DNA of 64,000 bases from Spodoptera frugiperda (taxonomy: Eukaryota; Arthropoda; Insecta; Lepidoptera; Noctuidae), in the NCBI RefSeq assembly GCF_023101765.2, contig NC_064216.1, forward strand, positions 5,608,501 to 5,672,500. Direction: 5' to 3'. This document shows positions 40,101 to 51,000 of the stretch, one piece after another. Position 1 is the stretch's first letter. The number at the start of each line of letters is the position of its first letter. The translations under genes were made by a program, and so were the position numbers. The notes under the pieces were generated by a model, which was not told where the DNA came from, did no database searches, and saw only the letters and a program-made list of their open reading frames with translations.

Positions 40101-43100
40101 CAATACCAAAATTAATCGCAATCAAATTTGCATTCACATCTCTAAATAAACATGTAATTGCATACAATTGCTTAACAACAGAAACAGAATGACTGATGAT
40201 CATAATAAAATGCATGTTTAGTGAACAATAGCATAATGTAGACTTGAAGTAATGTTATGTTGTTCTATTGTGAAGTCAGGACTCAACCACATAGCAGAAA
40301 TGCCGAAACGCTTTTCATTGTAGATTGTTTATGACTGTATTATACGAAATACTGCAATAATTTAACGAGTTTATAGTACTGTTTGCGCAAGTACGGGAAC
40401 CTAAACAGACGATCGATGTTAAATCTTTTATTGCACAATGTAATGAGATCAATGCAATTTCAATCATATTTATGAATGAAGGCAATCAATATCTGAGTGT
40501 TTGTTTTCTTATAATAATGTCTTAAACTGGTTCACTGTCTTTACGTAAACCTTTAGGACTAGCATACCTAAGTAAAGTTTAGATGTCTATCTACTGATTA
40601 CCATCGTTTGCAGTGACTTAGACTAATTTCACATTGTTTCCATTCTCAGGAGAAGGCAACACCTTTCACACCTGACATGATAGCATCACACTTCCTCCAC
40701 GCGTTCATCGTGGTCACACATCTGGAATCTGCTGGTGGGGAGACCAGGTAACAATAAATTCACAACTTATAACCATTTCCTTGCATAAATCTCTGATATT
40801 ATAAAACTAATTTTATATCCCTAGGAAATCATCATTTTAGCTTCTTTATGACGATGTCAAACAATTAATGTGACTGTAATTTTAACTTTTTCCAACCATC
40901 CATCCTTTTTATCGACGGCATCGTGTATCAATCTCAAAGCTTCTATTCCTGTATCTTTACTGAGCCCAGTTCCTTTGAGATATAAAATTCGAACAAATTT
41001 TAAAATAAATTCACCGCACTGTCTATAAAAGTTTATTTTTATTCATGCCGTCGAATGAATTCTTTCTATTTTAATCCCACAAACTTGAGTTTCTGTTTGG
41101 TAATTTTTTTTCAACTTGTCAAGTGAGTTGTTTAACATAAAGTTTGTGTTGCTTCTCAACAACGCACAGTAGCATTATTTGCATAGCAAGTCGAGAAAAT
41201 AGCTCGGAAAGTAGAATGGAAATTTTCTCAGTAATTTATATGCAAACGAATCCAGACTCGGTAATTAGAGAGCTTTTTATGGGAACAAACACTAGGTGGA
41301 CGAGTCAGTAAACGTCTTAATGTATTTCTCTGATTTGTTAAAGGTCAGTTGTAATAGATTCTTGTAATAGAAATAGCTTCATTAAGGTTCACATAAAACC
41401 TTGTGCGTAGGTAAAGAGCTGTCAGGCGCAGATGTCAGTGATACTGATAAAGGTCATGCGAAACCTTTTGTGCCGGTTCAATCAAATCATCGAGTATAAG
41501 TTTTTATACAATACCATGTAAATTGATTACCTACAGTGCCAATGTTTTGATAAATATTTTAGAGGAAGAAGGTACATCCATTAACAATTTTTTCTTGACT
41601 GTTAAGAACTAACTATTTATACTTACTTGAATTATTTTATCTAATTCCAGGTACAAAGTGGCCGTCACCGCTCGTACTGACGTACCATTCTTCGGGCCGA
41701 CTCTCCCGCAGCCGTCGATATTCCGCAAGGGGCGAGAGTTCAAAGAATTCCTCCTTACGAAGCTAATTAACGCCGAAAACGCGTGCTACAAAGCAGATAA
41801 GTTTGCTCAACTGGAGTTAAGGACCAGAGCATCATTACTGCAGAACTTGGTGAATGATCTGAAGACGAAGACGACTGAGTTTTTGGGTACTGGAGTGAGA
41901 TTGGAGCCAGGCGCAGTCTCGCCACAACCTGATGGTACTCCTAAACAAGATGGTCCTGGATCACGGTTCATCGATACAGTGAAAAAGGCCTTAATTTCTA
42001 AAGTCAGGTAAATATTACAATTTTATCGCTGAACGTTCTTTTACATTTGCGTCGAGCAAACACAGCTACGCAAATAGATTTTGAAATTCAAGTCAAACAA
42101 AATGCAGCTGATACTCGCATTCTTTGAACATATGTACATTTTCATTTTAAACTGACCTATTTTCTCCATTCCAGATCACCTAGTGTAGACACGAATCTCT
42201 CAGGCGATAGCAACAAGAATGCTCTAAATAAGAATAAGTTCGTTCCGAATGAAACTCATACTCCTAATGTAAGTATTGACTCATTATTAATTATTTTTAT
42301 CGTGATTAATAATTATGACATTCTTCACAAGCAAGCCATCACAAAGAAAGTGGACAATTCTATCAAAACATTAACTATTATTATAACTGACGAGACAATG
42401 TGATTTGCATAAATACTGCTTAAAATTCTATGCATCATTCAATGTGCTTATTCTTAAATGGACTTCCACCTGTGTCCGCTACTTATGGCGTCTGTACTAG
42501 GAGGTACAACGATAAATATTGATATTAGCAGTTTATTATAAGGAACTGAGAAACATTTAGCTTCGCGATCATCTTGCAGTTCTATTTGCATAGACTACCA
42601 ATTAGCTTCCGGAAACGGTTGATCTGCTTATAGTTTTGGGTGGATGAAATAAAACTACAATAAGTATCTCATTTTAATAAATTTTCATTCAGATTAACAT
42701 TGTAACTCTAAGACAGTAGAAATAGCGTTGCATATTACATTATGGAATACAATAGGTATAAGAGGCAATGCCATTTATAATTAATTGATCAGTTTTTTAA
42801 ACAAAATATACAGATGCCAGTATATAAAAATGTCTAACGACCAAAATTACTACTACTACCAAATAATGTCAACGATTATGATAATATAAAAAATGTTGAA
42901 TTGAGATTGGTTCTTAATTTTGACTTTTAATTCTTAATAAACTGACTATGTATATGGAATTTTTTGTAGTTTGATCTACAGAACTCTATACAATGTCATA
43001 TAAGTATTCAATTGGGTAGTATCCTCGGTCAAAAATAAATTATTACAACTTTTCAATACAATAAAATATTAATAAATAATCACACTCTCATTCATAAATT

Positions 43101-45744
43101 TGATGAACTATTTAATTTTCGATTTTTTCTAACTAAAATTTCTAGAAATAAGTCTGCTATTTGACGTAAAACTTATGACGTCATAACGCACTATTTCATA
43201 CAAAGTTCATAGAAAATATCGTTTTTGACGTAAAAAAAGTATTGAATTTGATTAGTAGGAAACTAGCCTATTCACCATGTTTCTAAAATAATTCTTGTTT
43301 ACATTTCCAGAGCGCCCGCTCCAAGTCGTCAGTAGCATCATCGTCCGCGTCGGCCGTGTCGGTCCGCTCCGCCGGCGGGTCGGGCGCGTCGCACGCGTCG
43401 GGCGAGTCGAGCCCCGACGTGACGTCACGCGCCGCGCCCCCGCGCCCGCCTCTCACCGACCATAGCGACGACTCCAGTCTCAACTCTGTGGATTTAGACC
43501 CGCTTGGTTAGTATTTTATTTTATTTATTATCAGTTTATTTAAGGTTAGTTAATGGTTGAAATTAATAACTGTTCATTATCCAAAATCTGGATCGATCTC
43601 GAAATCGAAATCTCGAAAGAAATCGATCTTAGTCTAACTACCACACTCAGAGTCATTTAATGATTACTTAAACTATTCCTTAGTAACGATCTTGTATCGA
43701 AAACTATTGCTAAGGACTGGGTTAAGTAACCATTAAATGACTCTGAGTGCGGCAGTAAATAGTCTAAATGCAGTTTTTGGATTGATCGGTTATTAATTTC
43801 TCCCTTCAGTGACATCAATTTATTTATGGATACCTTAGAGATTTCAGAATTAAATTGGGAATGTTTTTTGGACATCCATTTTCCTACAAAATATTTACAT
43901 TGTGAAGGTCATACTCGTACCATTGTCATGAGACATTATGGAGTTCAACGATTTCAAAGTCATCTCTTATGTAGTTTCCAATACTTTTGAACGAGTATCG
44001 AATGCCATTAATTTAACCAAATCCCTAGAAGTCATCATATCAAATGTTACTATACCTACTGTTTCCCTACGTTCAATCATGTTGCATGTTGGGTCACCCA
44101 ACTCATGTCTTGAATAGTCTTGGTGAAGTAATAGTGTGATTTCTTCCAAATAGACGACAAGGACTGGCTGAGTTGTGGTAAAAGTGCAACAGGTTAGTCC
44201 TGTAGTTAGACCGTTCATGTTTTTAGTTCACCTGTCGTCTTTAAACGCATGATCTTCTTTTTCGTAGGTTTTTGTTCACGAATATTATGCGTTAGTATAT
44301 TTGTTTTATGATTTTACTAGTAAATGGATGTTGTTTAGACACTTTTCTCTTGTTACGTACTTATATGTAGTTCAGTAACCTTAGTGCGAGTTTGGTTTAC
44401 GTTTAAAGTAATCGAAACGAAAGCGTGTTCGGCGCTCTGATTGGTTTTTTTATTAGAGCCGGCCAATCAGAGCCCAGAATGCGTTTTCGTTTCGTGTTCG
44501 TTCAATGTAAAGCAAACTCGTACTAAGGGTACAGTTTGTTACCGTTCTGTCCTTGTTTTCTATTCGCTGTTTTAAGACACCGCTTCTTCTGTTTTAAATT
44601 GTTGTGCACAAAATTATTATTTTCGTTGATTATAAAATTAATAAATAATGTATACAAACATGTGCTGACATACCTACTAGGTTTTATATAGGTATTATAC
44701 AAACTAACAATCCTAGTACTGAGCACAATAAAACCCATATCTAGTAAAACCAGTGTATTTACGTCTAACAACGAGCAGTGTAGTATAATACTAACAAAAG
44801 CGTTTGTATGTCCAGGTGGAGTGTACGTAGATAGTGACACGGGACTTGAATCTATGTCCTCGGCTGAGGCGGGCGCGGCGTGCGGTGGTTGTGCGGCGGG
44901 AACGGGTCGCGAAGTGACGCCGAGAGACGCCGAGATGTTACGCCAAGAAGTCTGCCGCCTCAAGAACGATAAACTCGACCTGCTCAAACAAAATATCGTG
45001 AGTGTTCATTTATGGATATTTGTATTATAAATCTGATTTAAAAATGTCAAAGAGCTTAGTCTAATTGAAATGAATGAGGGCTACTCACGTGCAGTTAGTT
45101 AGTGGACATAAAATAGTAACCATTGGTCTGCTCCTCCGCCCTGGGTAAAGCAAGAGGCAGTGTTGTATGATCCCCCATTTTACTGACTATAAACAACCAC
45201 TTTCCAAACTCCTGCTTCTTTTTTTATCAGACAACCTCAGCTTGGGCTCAATACCTATATTCCCAAAGCTTATCGTGGCTTCGCCTCGAAGCAGGAGTTG
45301 CAACGGAGTTGTAGTTTCAGTAAGAGTCTGACATTCGCTCTCGCCTCACCTAGGGTAAGAGGAGTCATTTGATGACATTCGCTCTTAAAAAAATGTAAGG
45401 GTTTTGTTAATAAAAGAGGTCTTTGCTAAAAAGGGTGGCTTTTGTTTAGTAGTGAACTGAAAAGTCTTAGAAAATAGTGGTTTCTAGTAGGTACCTACTA
45501 TTCACAATACCTTTTTAAACGCTGTAATAGGATTTACGCTATTTGTAATTGTAATGTAACATTTATTAATTATAACATTTCTCTATTACAGACATGGCAA
45601 AACGAGATCAAAAGTCTACGCGAGAAAGAGTTATCACTACAAGCGGAGCTCAACTCCATGTCGAGAGAAATGCGAAGACTTCGGGAACAACAGGTCACAG
45701 GCACCATCATACCCAACCCTTCAACACACGACTCCACCGCTTAA
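27928..45744 (+). CDS. Rapgap1: Rap1 GTPase-activating protein (5' end missing)
   Basis: This gene would accelerate GTP hydrolysis by the small GTPase Rap1, switching off signals for adhesion and cell shape at membranes. Eleven exons (27928-28132, 31600-31784, 38798-38942, 39221-39496, 39796-39977, 40650-40747, 41651-42007, 42175-42268, 43311-43506, 44816-44997, 45592-45744) join without a frame break into 690 residues plus TAA; every intron is GT-AG with matching phase. Residues 70-82 (TPPTIVLPPKGYW) open the RapGAP domain, which runs to about residue 420. The RKRHVGND motif holds the catalytic Asn at residue 323 (codon 39951). Residues 483-579 are Ser/Ala/Pro-rich; DTGLES lies at 587-592; 617-673 form a predicted coiled coil. 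No start codon is visible: the frame is stopped just before 27928, so 5' exons lie further upstream. It is not SIPA1-like, since no PDZ domain follows the catalytic domain. Confidence 0.95.
28133..31599 (+). other. Rap1GAP intron 1 (3.5 kb)
   Basis: GTAAGT donor and TTTACAG acceptor. It contains no recognised gene or complete mobile element. A weak inverted pair (CACCACCGCCC near 28385 and GGGCGGTGTTG near 28454) could form a short stem. Confidence 0.7.
31600..31784 (+). CDS. Rapgap1: Rap1GAP exon 2
   Basis: Completes a Gly codon and then reads TPPTIVLPPKGYWVDG, the conserved entry into the RapGAP domain, followed by an acidic Glu/Asp stretch and ending YYRRFFLGK, which matches the 'YRKHFLGKEHFNY' region of mammalian Rap1GAP. 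Ends in phase 0 at a GTAAGT donor. Confidence 0.95.
31785..38797 (+). other. Rap1GAP intron 2 (7.0 kb)
   Basis: The longest visible intron. Open frames up to 102 codons (for example 37915-38223) lack recognisable domains. No clear mobile element was found; a small tandem of GTATCAGTAG units occurs at about 34024-34046. Donor GTAAGT, acceptor GTCCCCAG. Confidence 0.7.
38798..38942 (+). CDS. Rapgap1: Rap1GAP exon 3
   Basis: Reads EHINLVGTDENLGPVVMSLK and ends in TIHGLIPTT plus one base of a split Arg codon. This is the domain core strand-helix region ahead of the catalytic part; mammalian Rap1GAP has 'SLKYDVIGDQEHLRLLLR' at the same place. Donor GTGAGT. Confidence 0.95.
39221..39496 (+). CDS. 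Rapgap1: Rap1GAP exon 4
   Basis: Encodes about 92 residues including VNIDNFTAVMC, YDEHVLVNCFKFGVLYQ and GQTTEEQLFGNNEISPAFEE. The FKFGV.YQ..GQT.EE.LF pattern is among the most conserved in RapGAP domains. The intron before it is 278 bases and the one after is 299. Ends with a split Gly codon. Confidence 0.97.
39796..39977 (+). CDS. Rapgap1: Rap1GAP exon 5 (catalytic Asn)
   Basis: Reads YRGGLDIINGHTGTEAVY and, near its end, GDAQQLQRKRHVGNDIVAI. The Asn of the HVGND motif (codon AAT 39951-39953, residue 323 of the visible protein) is the 'asparagine thumb' that Rap-specific GAPs use in place of an arginine finger, equivalent to Asn290 of human Rap1GAP. Its presence, along with the flanking RKRH, argues that the protein is catalytically active. 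Confidence 0.97.
40650..40747 (+). CDS. Rapgap1: Rap1GAP exon 6
   Basis: Reads EKATPFTPDMIASHFLHAFIVVTHLESAGGE and ends with two bases of an Arg codon. Matches the conserved 'TPF.PDMIAS.FLHA.VVV' segment after the catalytic helix. Acceptor TTCTCAG, donor GTAACA. Confidence 0.95.
41651..42007 (+). CDS. Rapgap1: Rap1GAP exon 7
   Basis: The largest exon, about 119 residues. It opens with YKVAVTARTDVPFFGPTLPQ, the C-terminal signature of the RapGAP domain, followed by FRKGREFKEFLLTKLINAEN and a helix ending about LKTKTTEFLG. The remainder (GPGSRFIDTVKKALISK) resembles the 'FFESFKRVI' amphipathic segment that follows the domain in mammalian Rap1GAP. Confidence 0.96.
42175..42268 (+). CDS. Rapgap1: Rap1GAP exon 8
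   Basis: A short exon, 31 residues beginning with a split Arg codon then SPSVDTNLSGDSNKN and ending THTPN. It is polar and low-complexity, as expected for the linker after the GAP domain. Phase-matched on both sides; acceptor TTCCAG, donor GTAAGT. Its length makes it a candidate for alternative use, but skipping it would break the frame (94 bases). Confidence 0.85.
42269..43310 (+). other. Rap1GAP intron 8 (1.0 kb)
   Basis: AT-rich, with no mobile element or gene recognised. The other shorter introns (3 to 7) likewise show nothing beyond splice sites. Confidence 0.6.
43311..43506 (+). CDS. Rapgap1: Rap1GAP exon 9 (GC-rich, Ser-rich linker)
   Basis: About 65 residues dominated by Ser, Ala, Gly and Pro, beginning SARSKSSVASSSASAVSVRS and ending DSSLNSVDLDPL. 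It is strikingly GC-rich against the AT-rich surroundings; C and G dominate third codon positions. The content suggests a disordered, probably phosphorylated region. An antisense open frame of 66 codons here is only a by-product of that composition. Confidence 0.88.
43630..43768. mobile_element. Fold-back MITE in intron 9 (139 bp)
   Basis: Almost one complete palindrome. CACTCAGAGTCATTTAATG on the left (from 43643) pairs with CATTAAATGACTCTGAGTG on the right (ending 43749), and the pairing continues inward through TCCTTAGTAA / TTGCTAAGGA to a very small loop near 43697. Transcribed in the pre-mRNA it would form a long imperfect hairpin. No coding capacity; family unnamed. Confidence 0.82.
44379..44528. 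mobile_element. Inverted-repeat MITE in intron 9 (150 bp)
   Basis: Terminal inverted repeats of about 70 bases. CCTTAGTGCGAGTTTGGTTT at the left matches the reverse complement of the right end (AAAGCAAACTCGTACTAAGG), and pairing continues through CGAAACGAAA and the GCTCTGATTGG / CCAATCAGAGC centre. It is a typical snap-back MITE; no clean target duplication could be read. Confidence 0.82.
44816..44997 (+). CDS. Rapgap1: Rap1GAP exon 10 (DTGLES motif)
   Basis: Reads GGVYVDSDTGLESMSSAEAG, matching the 'EDTGLESVSS' motif of Rap1GAP C-terminal tails, then a Cys/Gly-rich bit and the start of a coiled coil from DAEMLRQEVCRLKNDKLDLL. Ends phase 0 at a GTGAGT donor; reading through would add a few residues and then stop (45028). 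Confidence 0.92.
44998..45591 (+). other. Rap1GAP intron 10, with interspersed repeat
   Basis: Contains sequence at about 45160-45375, in three pieces (CTCCTGCTTC; GCTTCGCCTCGAAGCAGGAG; CTCTCGCCTC..AAGAGGAGTCATTTGATGA), that resembles a widespread lepidopteran interspersed repeat. Acceptor CTATTACAG. Confidence 0.6.
45592..45744 (+). CDS. Rapgap1: Rap1GAP terminal exon 11
   Basis: Fifty residues and TAA (45742-45744). Continues the coiled coil as WQNEIKSLREKELSLQAEL and SREMRRLREQQ, with leucine, isoleucine and methionine at heptad positions, then a short polar tail ending STHDSTA. The overlapping open frame 45594-45809 is out of phase and is a shadow. Confidence 0.93.
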   Translation, partial: TWQNEIKSLREKELSLQAELNSMSREMRRLREQQVTGTIIPNPSTHDSTA

Positions 45745-46421
45745 ATATAAACCTTAAACTTACTGTTATAAGGTCCTATTTAAAGTACACACGTACGACA
45801 TTTACATGACGCCACCGCTTAACGTATCTTGAACTCTATGCCTTCGTATTAAGGTACGTCTCTTGATGACTACTGTGGAAGAGATCTGATTAGAATTGAC
45901 CAAGTAAGGTAATCTGGGATTTAGGAGGTTTTGCTAAACGAATGTTTTAGTAGTACATAGTTACTTGATGTCGCTACGTTATATATATGTACGTTGCTCT
46001 CTTTACAATTTGTAGCGAACCGTTGATGTGCAATATTGTGTTCTTATATATACGACTGTGCAATCAAAAAAAGTAAATTGCATTGTTTAATTGTTATTAT
46101 TTTATAGAAATATCTTCGTATTGAATAATGCTATTTACAAAGTTTTGAAGCTGAACAGTTTATTGCAATACAGATGTTGTTTATATTATAAAGTAGCAAA
46201 ACTATTCCTTATATTTATTTACCTATATAGATGTCCCAGTTTCATATATTAGTAATACTAAATTACTTCTTAGGTCGTGGCTTGACTGACTATTAATGAG
46301 AAATGCTAAACTTCGACATAATTATAACGATTCTATAGTTAATTAGAGAGAATATGATTCGAATCTTTTTATATGTTGTTATACCAAAACTGAATTGTTA
46401 ATAACGTTGGTTCTCTTGTAC

Positions 46422-46427
46422 AATAAA
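46422..46427 (+). terminator. Candidate poly(A) signal, proximal
   Basis: AATAAA in the context TACAATAAACTTTG, 678 bases after the stop codon. Confidence 0.45.
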
Positions 46428-46469
46428 CTTTGAAAATTTGTACTATCGCTACATTTTTCTAACAAAACC

Positions 46470-46624
46470 GAAGATAGATAAAGATAGTAATCATGTCGAT
46501 GCTGTCAAAATAATAAAAAAATAATTAAGTTCGTGACTACAAAATGTGACTAAAGTTACAGCCAATGATGACACGATAACTAATTTGACAGTTTTTAACA
46601 TTATTGCTGTCTTTATCTATCTTC
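46470..46624. mobile_element. Inverted-repeat MITE in 3' flank (155 bp)
   Basis: GAAGATAGATAAAGATAG at the left and CTGTCTTTATCTATCTTC at the right are inverted partners; the pairing extends imperfectly inward through CTGTCAAAATAAT / AATTTGACAG for about 50-60 bases each side. No coding capacity. Confidence 0.72.
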
Positions 46625-47055
46625 ATATAAAGAAAAGAGAGAGAGATAGTTTAAAAGAAGTTTAGTGTACAAGAGAGTCAACCCTATGTCTAATGTTAGG
46701 CTACTCGCTTTTTGTAATTGTTGTGATAACTTAGCTTACTCGATACATAATACTATAAACCATTTTATATGTATTTCACATACGTTTATATTTATTTCGG
46801 GTAGACAATACCACTTGTGTTCTTCGAATTCGCGTTTCTCGCGCAAAATCATTTACTTTTTCCATTAGTAAATAAGTATAGAGGTTTTATATCTCATAGC
46901 GTCATTCATCACGGTCTAGAGTGCTTCTTTTTATTTTAAAACACCCTTTGATTAACATTAAAAAAGTTAACAATTAAAAATAATTTTAATCATTAAGTAA
47001 AATGTTGAATCATCATGTTCATAAATGAATGCATAGTCAAAGGGAATATTGTATA

Positions 47056-47065
47056 AATAAATAAA
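47056..47065 (+). terminator. Candidate poly(A) signal, middle
   Basis: Overlapping AATAAATAAA hexamers in the downstream AT-rich region; an alternative cleavage signal. Confidence 0.25.
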
Positions 47066-48016
47066 TGACTTTGATTTAATTTAAGGAGCATTCATAGACT
47101 GATTTATTTCTCAAATAATGTTCATAGTGACATTAAAAAACGGAATTTTACGTATTAGGAATTACTTAGACGACAAAAAATAACGGTACCTATTAAAATA
47201 AGCCTTGAATTTATCTAGTAGAAAGCCTATATACATTATGGTGCGTTAGAGAAAAATATATATATAACAAAAAAATAATTCTTATACGTTGAATTTGTAT
47301 GAAGATCCCAGTACAGTTTGGTTTTGTACCTAGTTTATATACTGCACAACAATTTATTTATCTATTTCTTTATTTCCGTTTCGCTTCATAACATTTCATA
47401 GCCTTACTATGATGATTACTCTAAATATATTTCCAAAATCATCTCGTTCACTCTATCTCTAAACGTTAGAAAGGGACAAACGTATATTTGTAACTTCTTG
47501 TTGTAAAATCGTCGTTGTAAGGCTATTATATCATTTAGTTTTACAAATTTAAGTTTACACCAGTTACTGTAAATATATTCTAGACTGGTTTTAGGCTATT
47601 TGATTAAACAGTATTTTTCATTTAATTTATGCTTTGATTATAAGTTTTCGTTTCTCGAGTGCATTGAGGTTGAATAATGTTTTGTTGTTTATAATTAATA
47701 TTTTATACCAAAGTTAACATTCCCCACTAAATAGTTTAGAGTTTTTTTATATAATTATTACCTTAAAGTGAACCAGTATTTGTAATATCTTCAACTGTCG
47801 GAACACGCTAACACTCATTCTAAGTTTACATTTAACCTTTCTATTAAATGTATTCATTTAGATTTTTGTTCGACTGTTGATTATAAATAAGTTGATTTAA
47901 AGCAACTGTTGATTCGTCTTCACTTAGACTTAAACCAAATATTGAGCGCGGAGCGTTAGAGGAAATAGATATAATTATAAAAGATACCTATTGAAATATA
48001 TGAATAGTTATTACTA

Positions 48017-48022
48017 AATAAA
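48017..48022 (+). terminator. Candidate poly(A) signal, distal
   Basis: AATAAATAAGTG followed at once by the T-rich GTTGTTTTATTTT, a signal plus GU-rich downstream element arrangement. Confidence 0.4.
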
Positions 48023-48030
48023 TAAGTGTT

Positions 48031-51000
48031 GTTTTATTTTATAACGTTTCACAGGAATGGAACCCAGTTATGAATAGCTGAATGTAAAGTAAATACCTGT
48101 ATACAATCTAAGACTAGATACAAGACGTCATAACTGCATGTCTTAGCAATTTTAAGAAATGTGAATAACTATTTCCGCATTTACAATGAATGCTAACAAA
48201 ATTCTATATCCAGTATAAAATATTTTGATATATTTTTACTTTTACTGTACTACTGTAACTGATAAGAACTTCAGAGTTAATAAAACACAGTTATTTGGTA
48301 AATTTATAAGCATTACAATTAAGGTTATAAAAATTACAATTAAGAGCCACCCCTTACAAATACTAAAAGCAATACAGTGACATCTATGAGAAGCTATTCA
48401 AAATAACTGAGTACATGTAGAACGAAGACGTTCACTAGTGCCCGTACCGTAGAGTCCTGTTTTAGCAATGAAGTGTTAAATGTAACGTATCATAGATGGC
48501 GTTGGAAGTAAAAGTGAACTTGGTTGTAACACTCTCTATATTTTGTTCAAATAGCGTTCTTTGCAAATCATTAATTCGAAACTTTGTTGTAACTCTTAAT
48601 ATTCTTCCTGAAAGTTGGCTACAAACATTTTAGATCCAATTTTCATGTGTAACTTTTTTGATACTTAACGAGTTGAATTGGTAGATAATTAAAATATAAT
48701 TCAGAGCAATTCTTATAGGGCGCTTTATCCATATGAAATGATATCTATCTATCGGCAATATCTCATTGTCATAATTTACTATCATAAGAGCTGATTCCAA
48801 AGAACACAGTAGGTACATTATTGTGATGAAAACAGGTTACTTCAGAACTTACGTATTCTTTCTTAAATAAATTAAAATACATAAATTACTCATGTATTGT
48901 CTACAGTACCTACATTGATTAGAAAAATGCCCAGTGGTTTTCCTTTTTTGATTTTATTGTCGGACTAAGGCCTGTTTCACAATGTCTGGATGTACCAGCC
49001 GCTATGTACTAGATAAATTTGAATTCAGAATGTCATTCAAATACATTTTCCAAACGAGGTTGGCCCCGATTTGCTTGCTTTCCAATCTAAATGAAGTACG
49101 TACTAACAGCTCACCGAAGGACATTATAGCTTCAATATTTTCAATATGGCTGCCAAGTAGGACCACTTTGCATAAGCCAAGGCACATTAAGTTTAAAGGT
49201 TATGGAACTAAGTTGTTAGCTCACCTGAGTTGGTTAGTACCTACTTCCCTAAGTGCAAATAATAAGACTTGTGATATTCGCTTTTATGGCTCAATTTTCT
49301 TTACGAAAAGTGGTCAGTTATTTGCATAATATTATGTAGGTGTAACATTATGTGATTACACATGGGCTAATGCACATGATTCGTTTTCATGTGCACTAGT
49401 AAATAATGGCATTATTATGATTTTCAGGCAGTGAGATATAGATTTAAGTTCTTTCAAGACGCTGTTTATTGAGCCAAAAGGAAATACAACATTTAGGTCA
49501 GAAACTCTTTTAAGTAGATGGAATAAAGTAAGAATCGATACACGATTCTTTCTTCTCACTTAAATAAATACCACATTATACATGTTAATTCCAATTACGT
49601 CTAAGTAGTTCATGCTTACATCTCTTGCTCATTTGTCTTTTTTAAGGAATTTTAAGGAATAGAGGGCAGACGAGCAGACTGTCTAAATATTAGTTGCCTT
49701 TAAAAACATCTATTATATTATTTACTTAGAAAAATAGCTAAATTAATGTTGATTGCTATGAGTTTTCTCTTCAATTCCAGCACAATTGTGGCCGAGTGTC
49801 CCCGCATAACTGAATTCTTCAGCAAAAGGCGAAATACGGTTCTTCGTTCCTCAGTCATTATTAAGTTACCATCTCGAGTCTGTAGACAGGACGCGACGTT
49901 TATTCCATTTTTAGCATTTACTCCTTTGTAGCAAATTGCGTTTAATTACTTTCAAAGTGTTTAACTAAAATAAACTTCGCAGACGGTGGGTTTTTTTTAA
50001 CATATTTTTAGGGTAAAGTTTTGTAATTATGATCTTTGATAACTTTTATACGTTAATTTGTCTGTATTTTGTGCTGTCTAAAATTTTAGTCTAGTCTAGT
50101 CATAGTCTAATTACTAGACATTCAGTAAATGAATAGCAAGATGTGGAATTTCTTTTTATCTATTTATGACAAACATATTCTCTTATTACTTTCGTAAAAA
50201 ACGCACTCACTCCAGTACATTCTGTACTTATTTTATAAATCAAATCAAATATCATTTATTTCGTATCTATTTATTTGCTTCCATAAAAGCTTTCAAGTCT
50301 CTAGTGTTGTATATACTGATTCCATTTCGCCCAATTTTGTTTACCCCTGATTCTTAGTAGAGTGAAACCTACATTTTGCAGTGTATCGTAATACGTTTTA
50401 GTAAAACTATTTAGGCTATCTAGATGTATCTAGTGCCTAATGTCGCCTCATCTATTTATATCGGCTTATGAATTGAATTTGGAAGAAAGTTTATTATGGA
50501 AAAATCTGTTGTAGTATGTGATGACGACATTCGTTAAATATCTCATTCATTCTAATCAAATTGTACTATGTTGACTGAACATCCCAACTAACAATTTTGC
50601 CCTATAACCAAACCTTATATCTCAAAAAAGCTGGGTAAATGATGTATAAAGGTTTTGGTGGTGACTGATTGTTGTGTAAAAGCGTTTGACAACACAGTTT
50701 GGCTCTATAAGTTTATATAGCAAAAACGACCTATTAATAGTTGATGTAAAGGTTTACTTCACGACTTTATATAGCTGTTATAGTCAGGCGTTATAGCAAC
50801 CTCCATTGTGACTAGTATACAACGATTGAACTTCATAACAGTTTTAAGTGTCACCCTAATGCGCCTAATTTGCGCAATAAAGGTTCGAAACGAACTCCTA
50901 TGTGTCGTTTGTTAAAGTAGAGATGACAACTCAGGAATAGGACGATATTACGATATTGAGGGTTTTAAGATCATCGTTACAGTACACAGTAATATAGTGG

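Larger units (their letters stand above)
43507..44815 (+). other. Rap1GAP intron 9 (1.3 kb), two MITEs
   Basis: Donor GTTAGT, acceptor TGTCCAG. It contains two unrelated fold-back elements, at 43630-43768 and 44379-44528, described separately. Confidence 0.85.
45745..48030 (+). other. Probable 3' UTR and downstream flank
   Basis: AT-rich, non-coding and without splice-consistent exons. Several AATAAA hexamers occur; the proximal one at 46422 would give a 3' UTR of about 0.7 kb and the distal at 48017 about 2.3 kb. An inverted-repeat MITE sits at 46470-46624, so longer transcripts would carry it. Confidence 0.5.

Noticed and set aside
43283..43483. Antisense Asp/Ala-rich frame
   Set aside because: Shadow of the GC-rich, Ser-rich Rap1GAP exon 9.
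44523..44987. 154-codon antisense frame
   Set aside because: Antisense to exon 10 and intron sequence; composition is explained by the sense exon.
45594..45809. 71-codon frame starting ATG in the last exon
   Set aside because: Out of phase with the verified exon chain; the true frame gives the coiled coil and stops at 45744.
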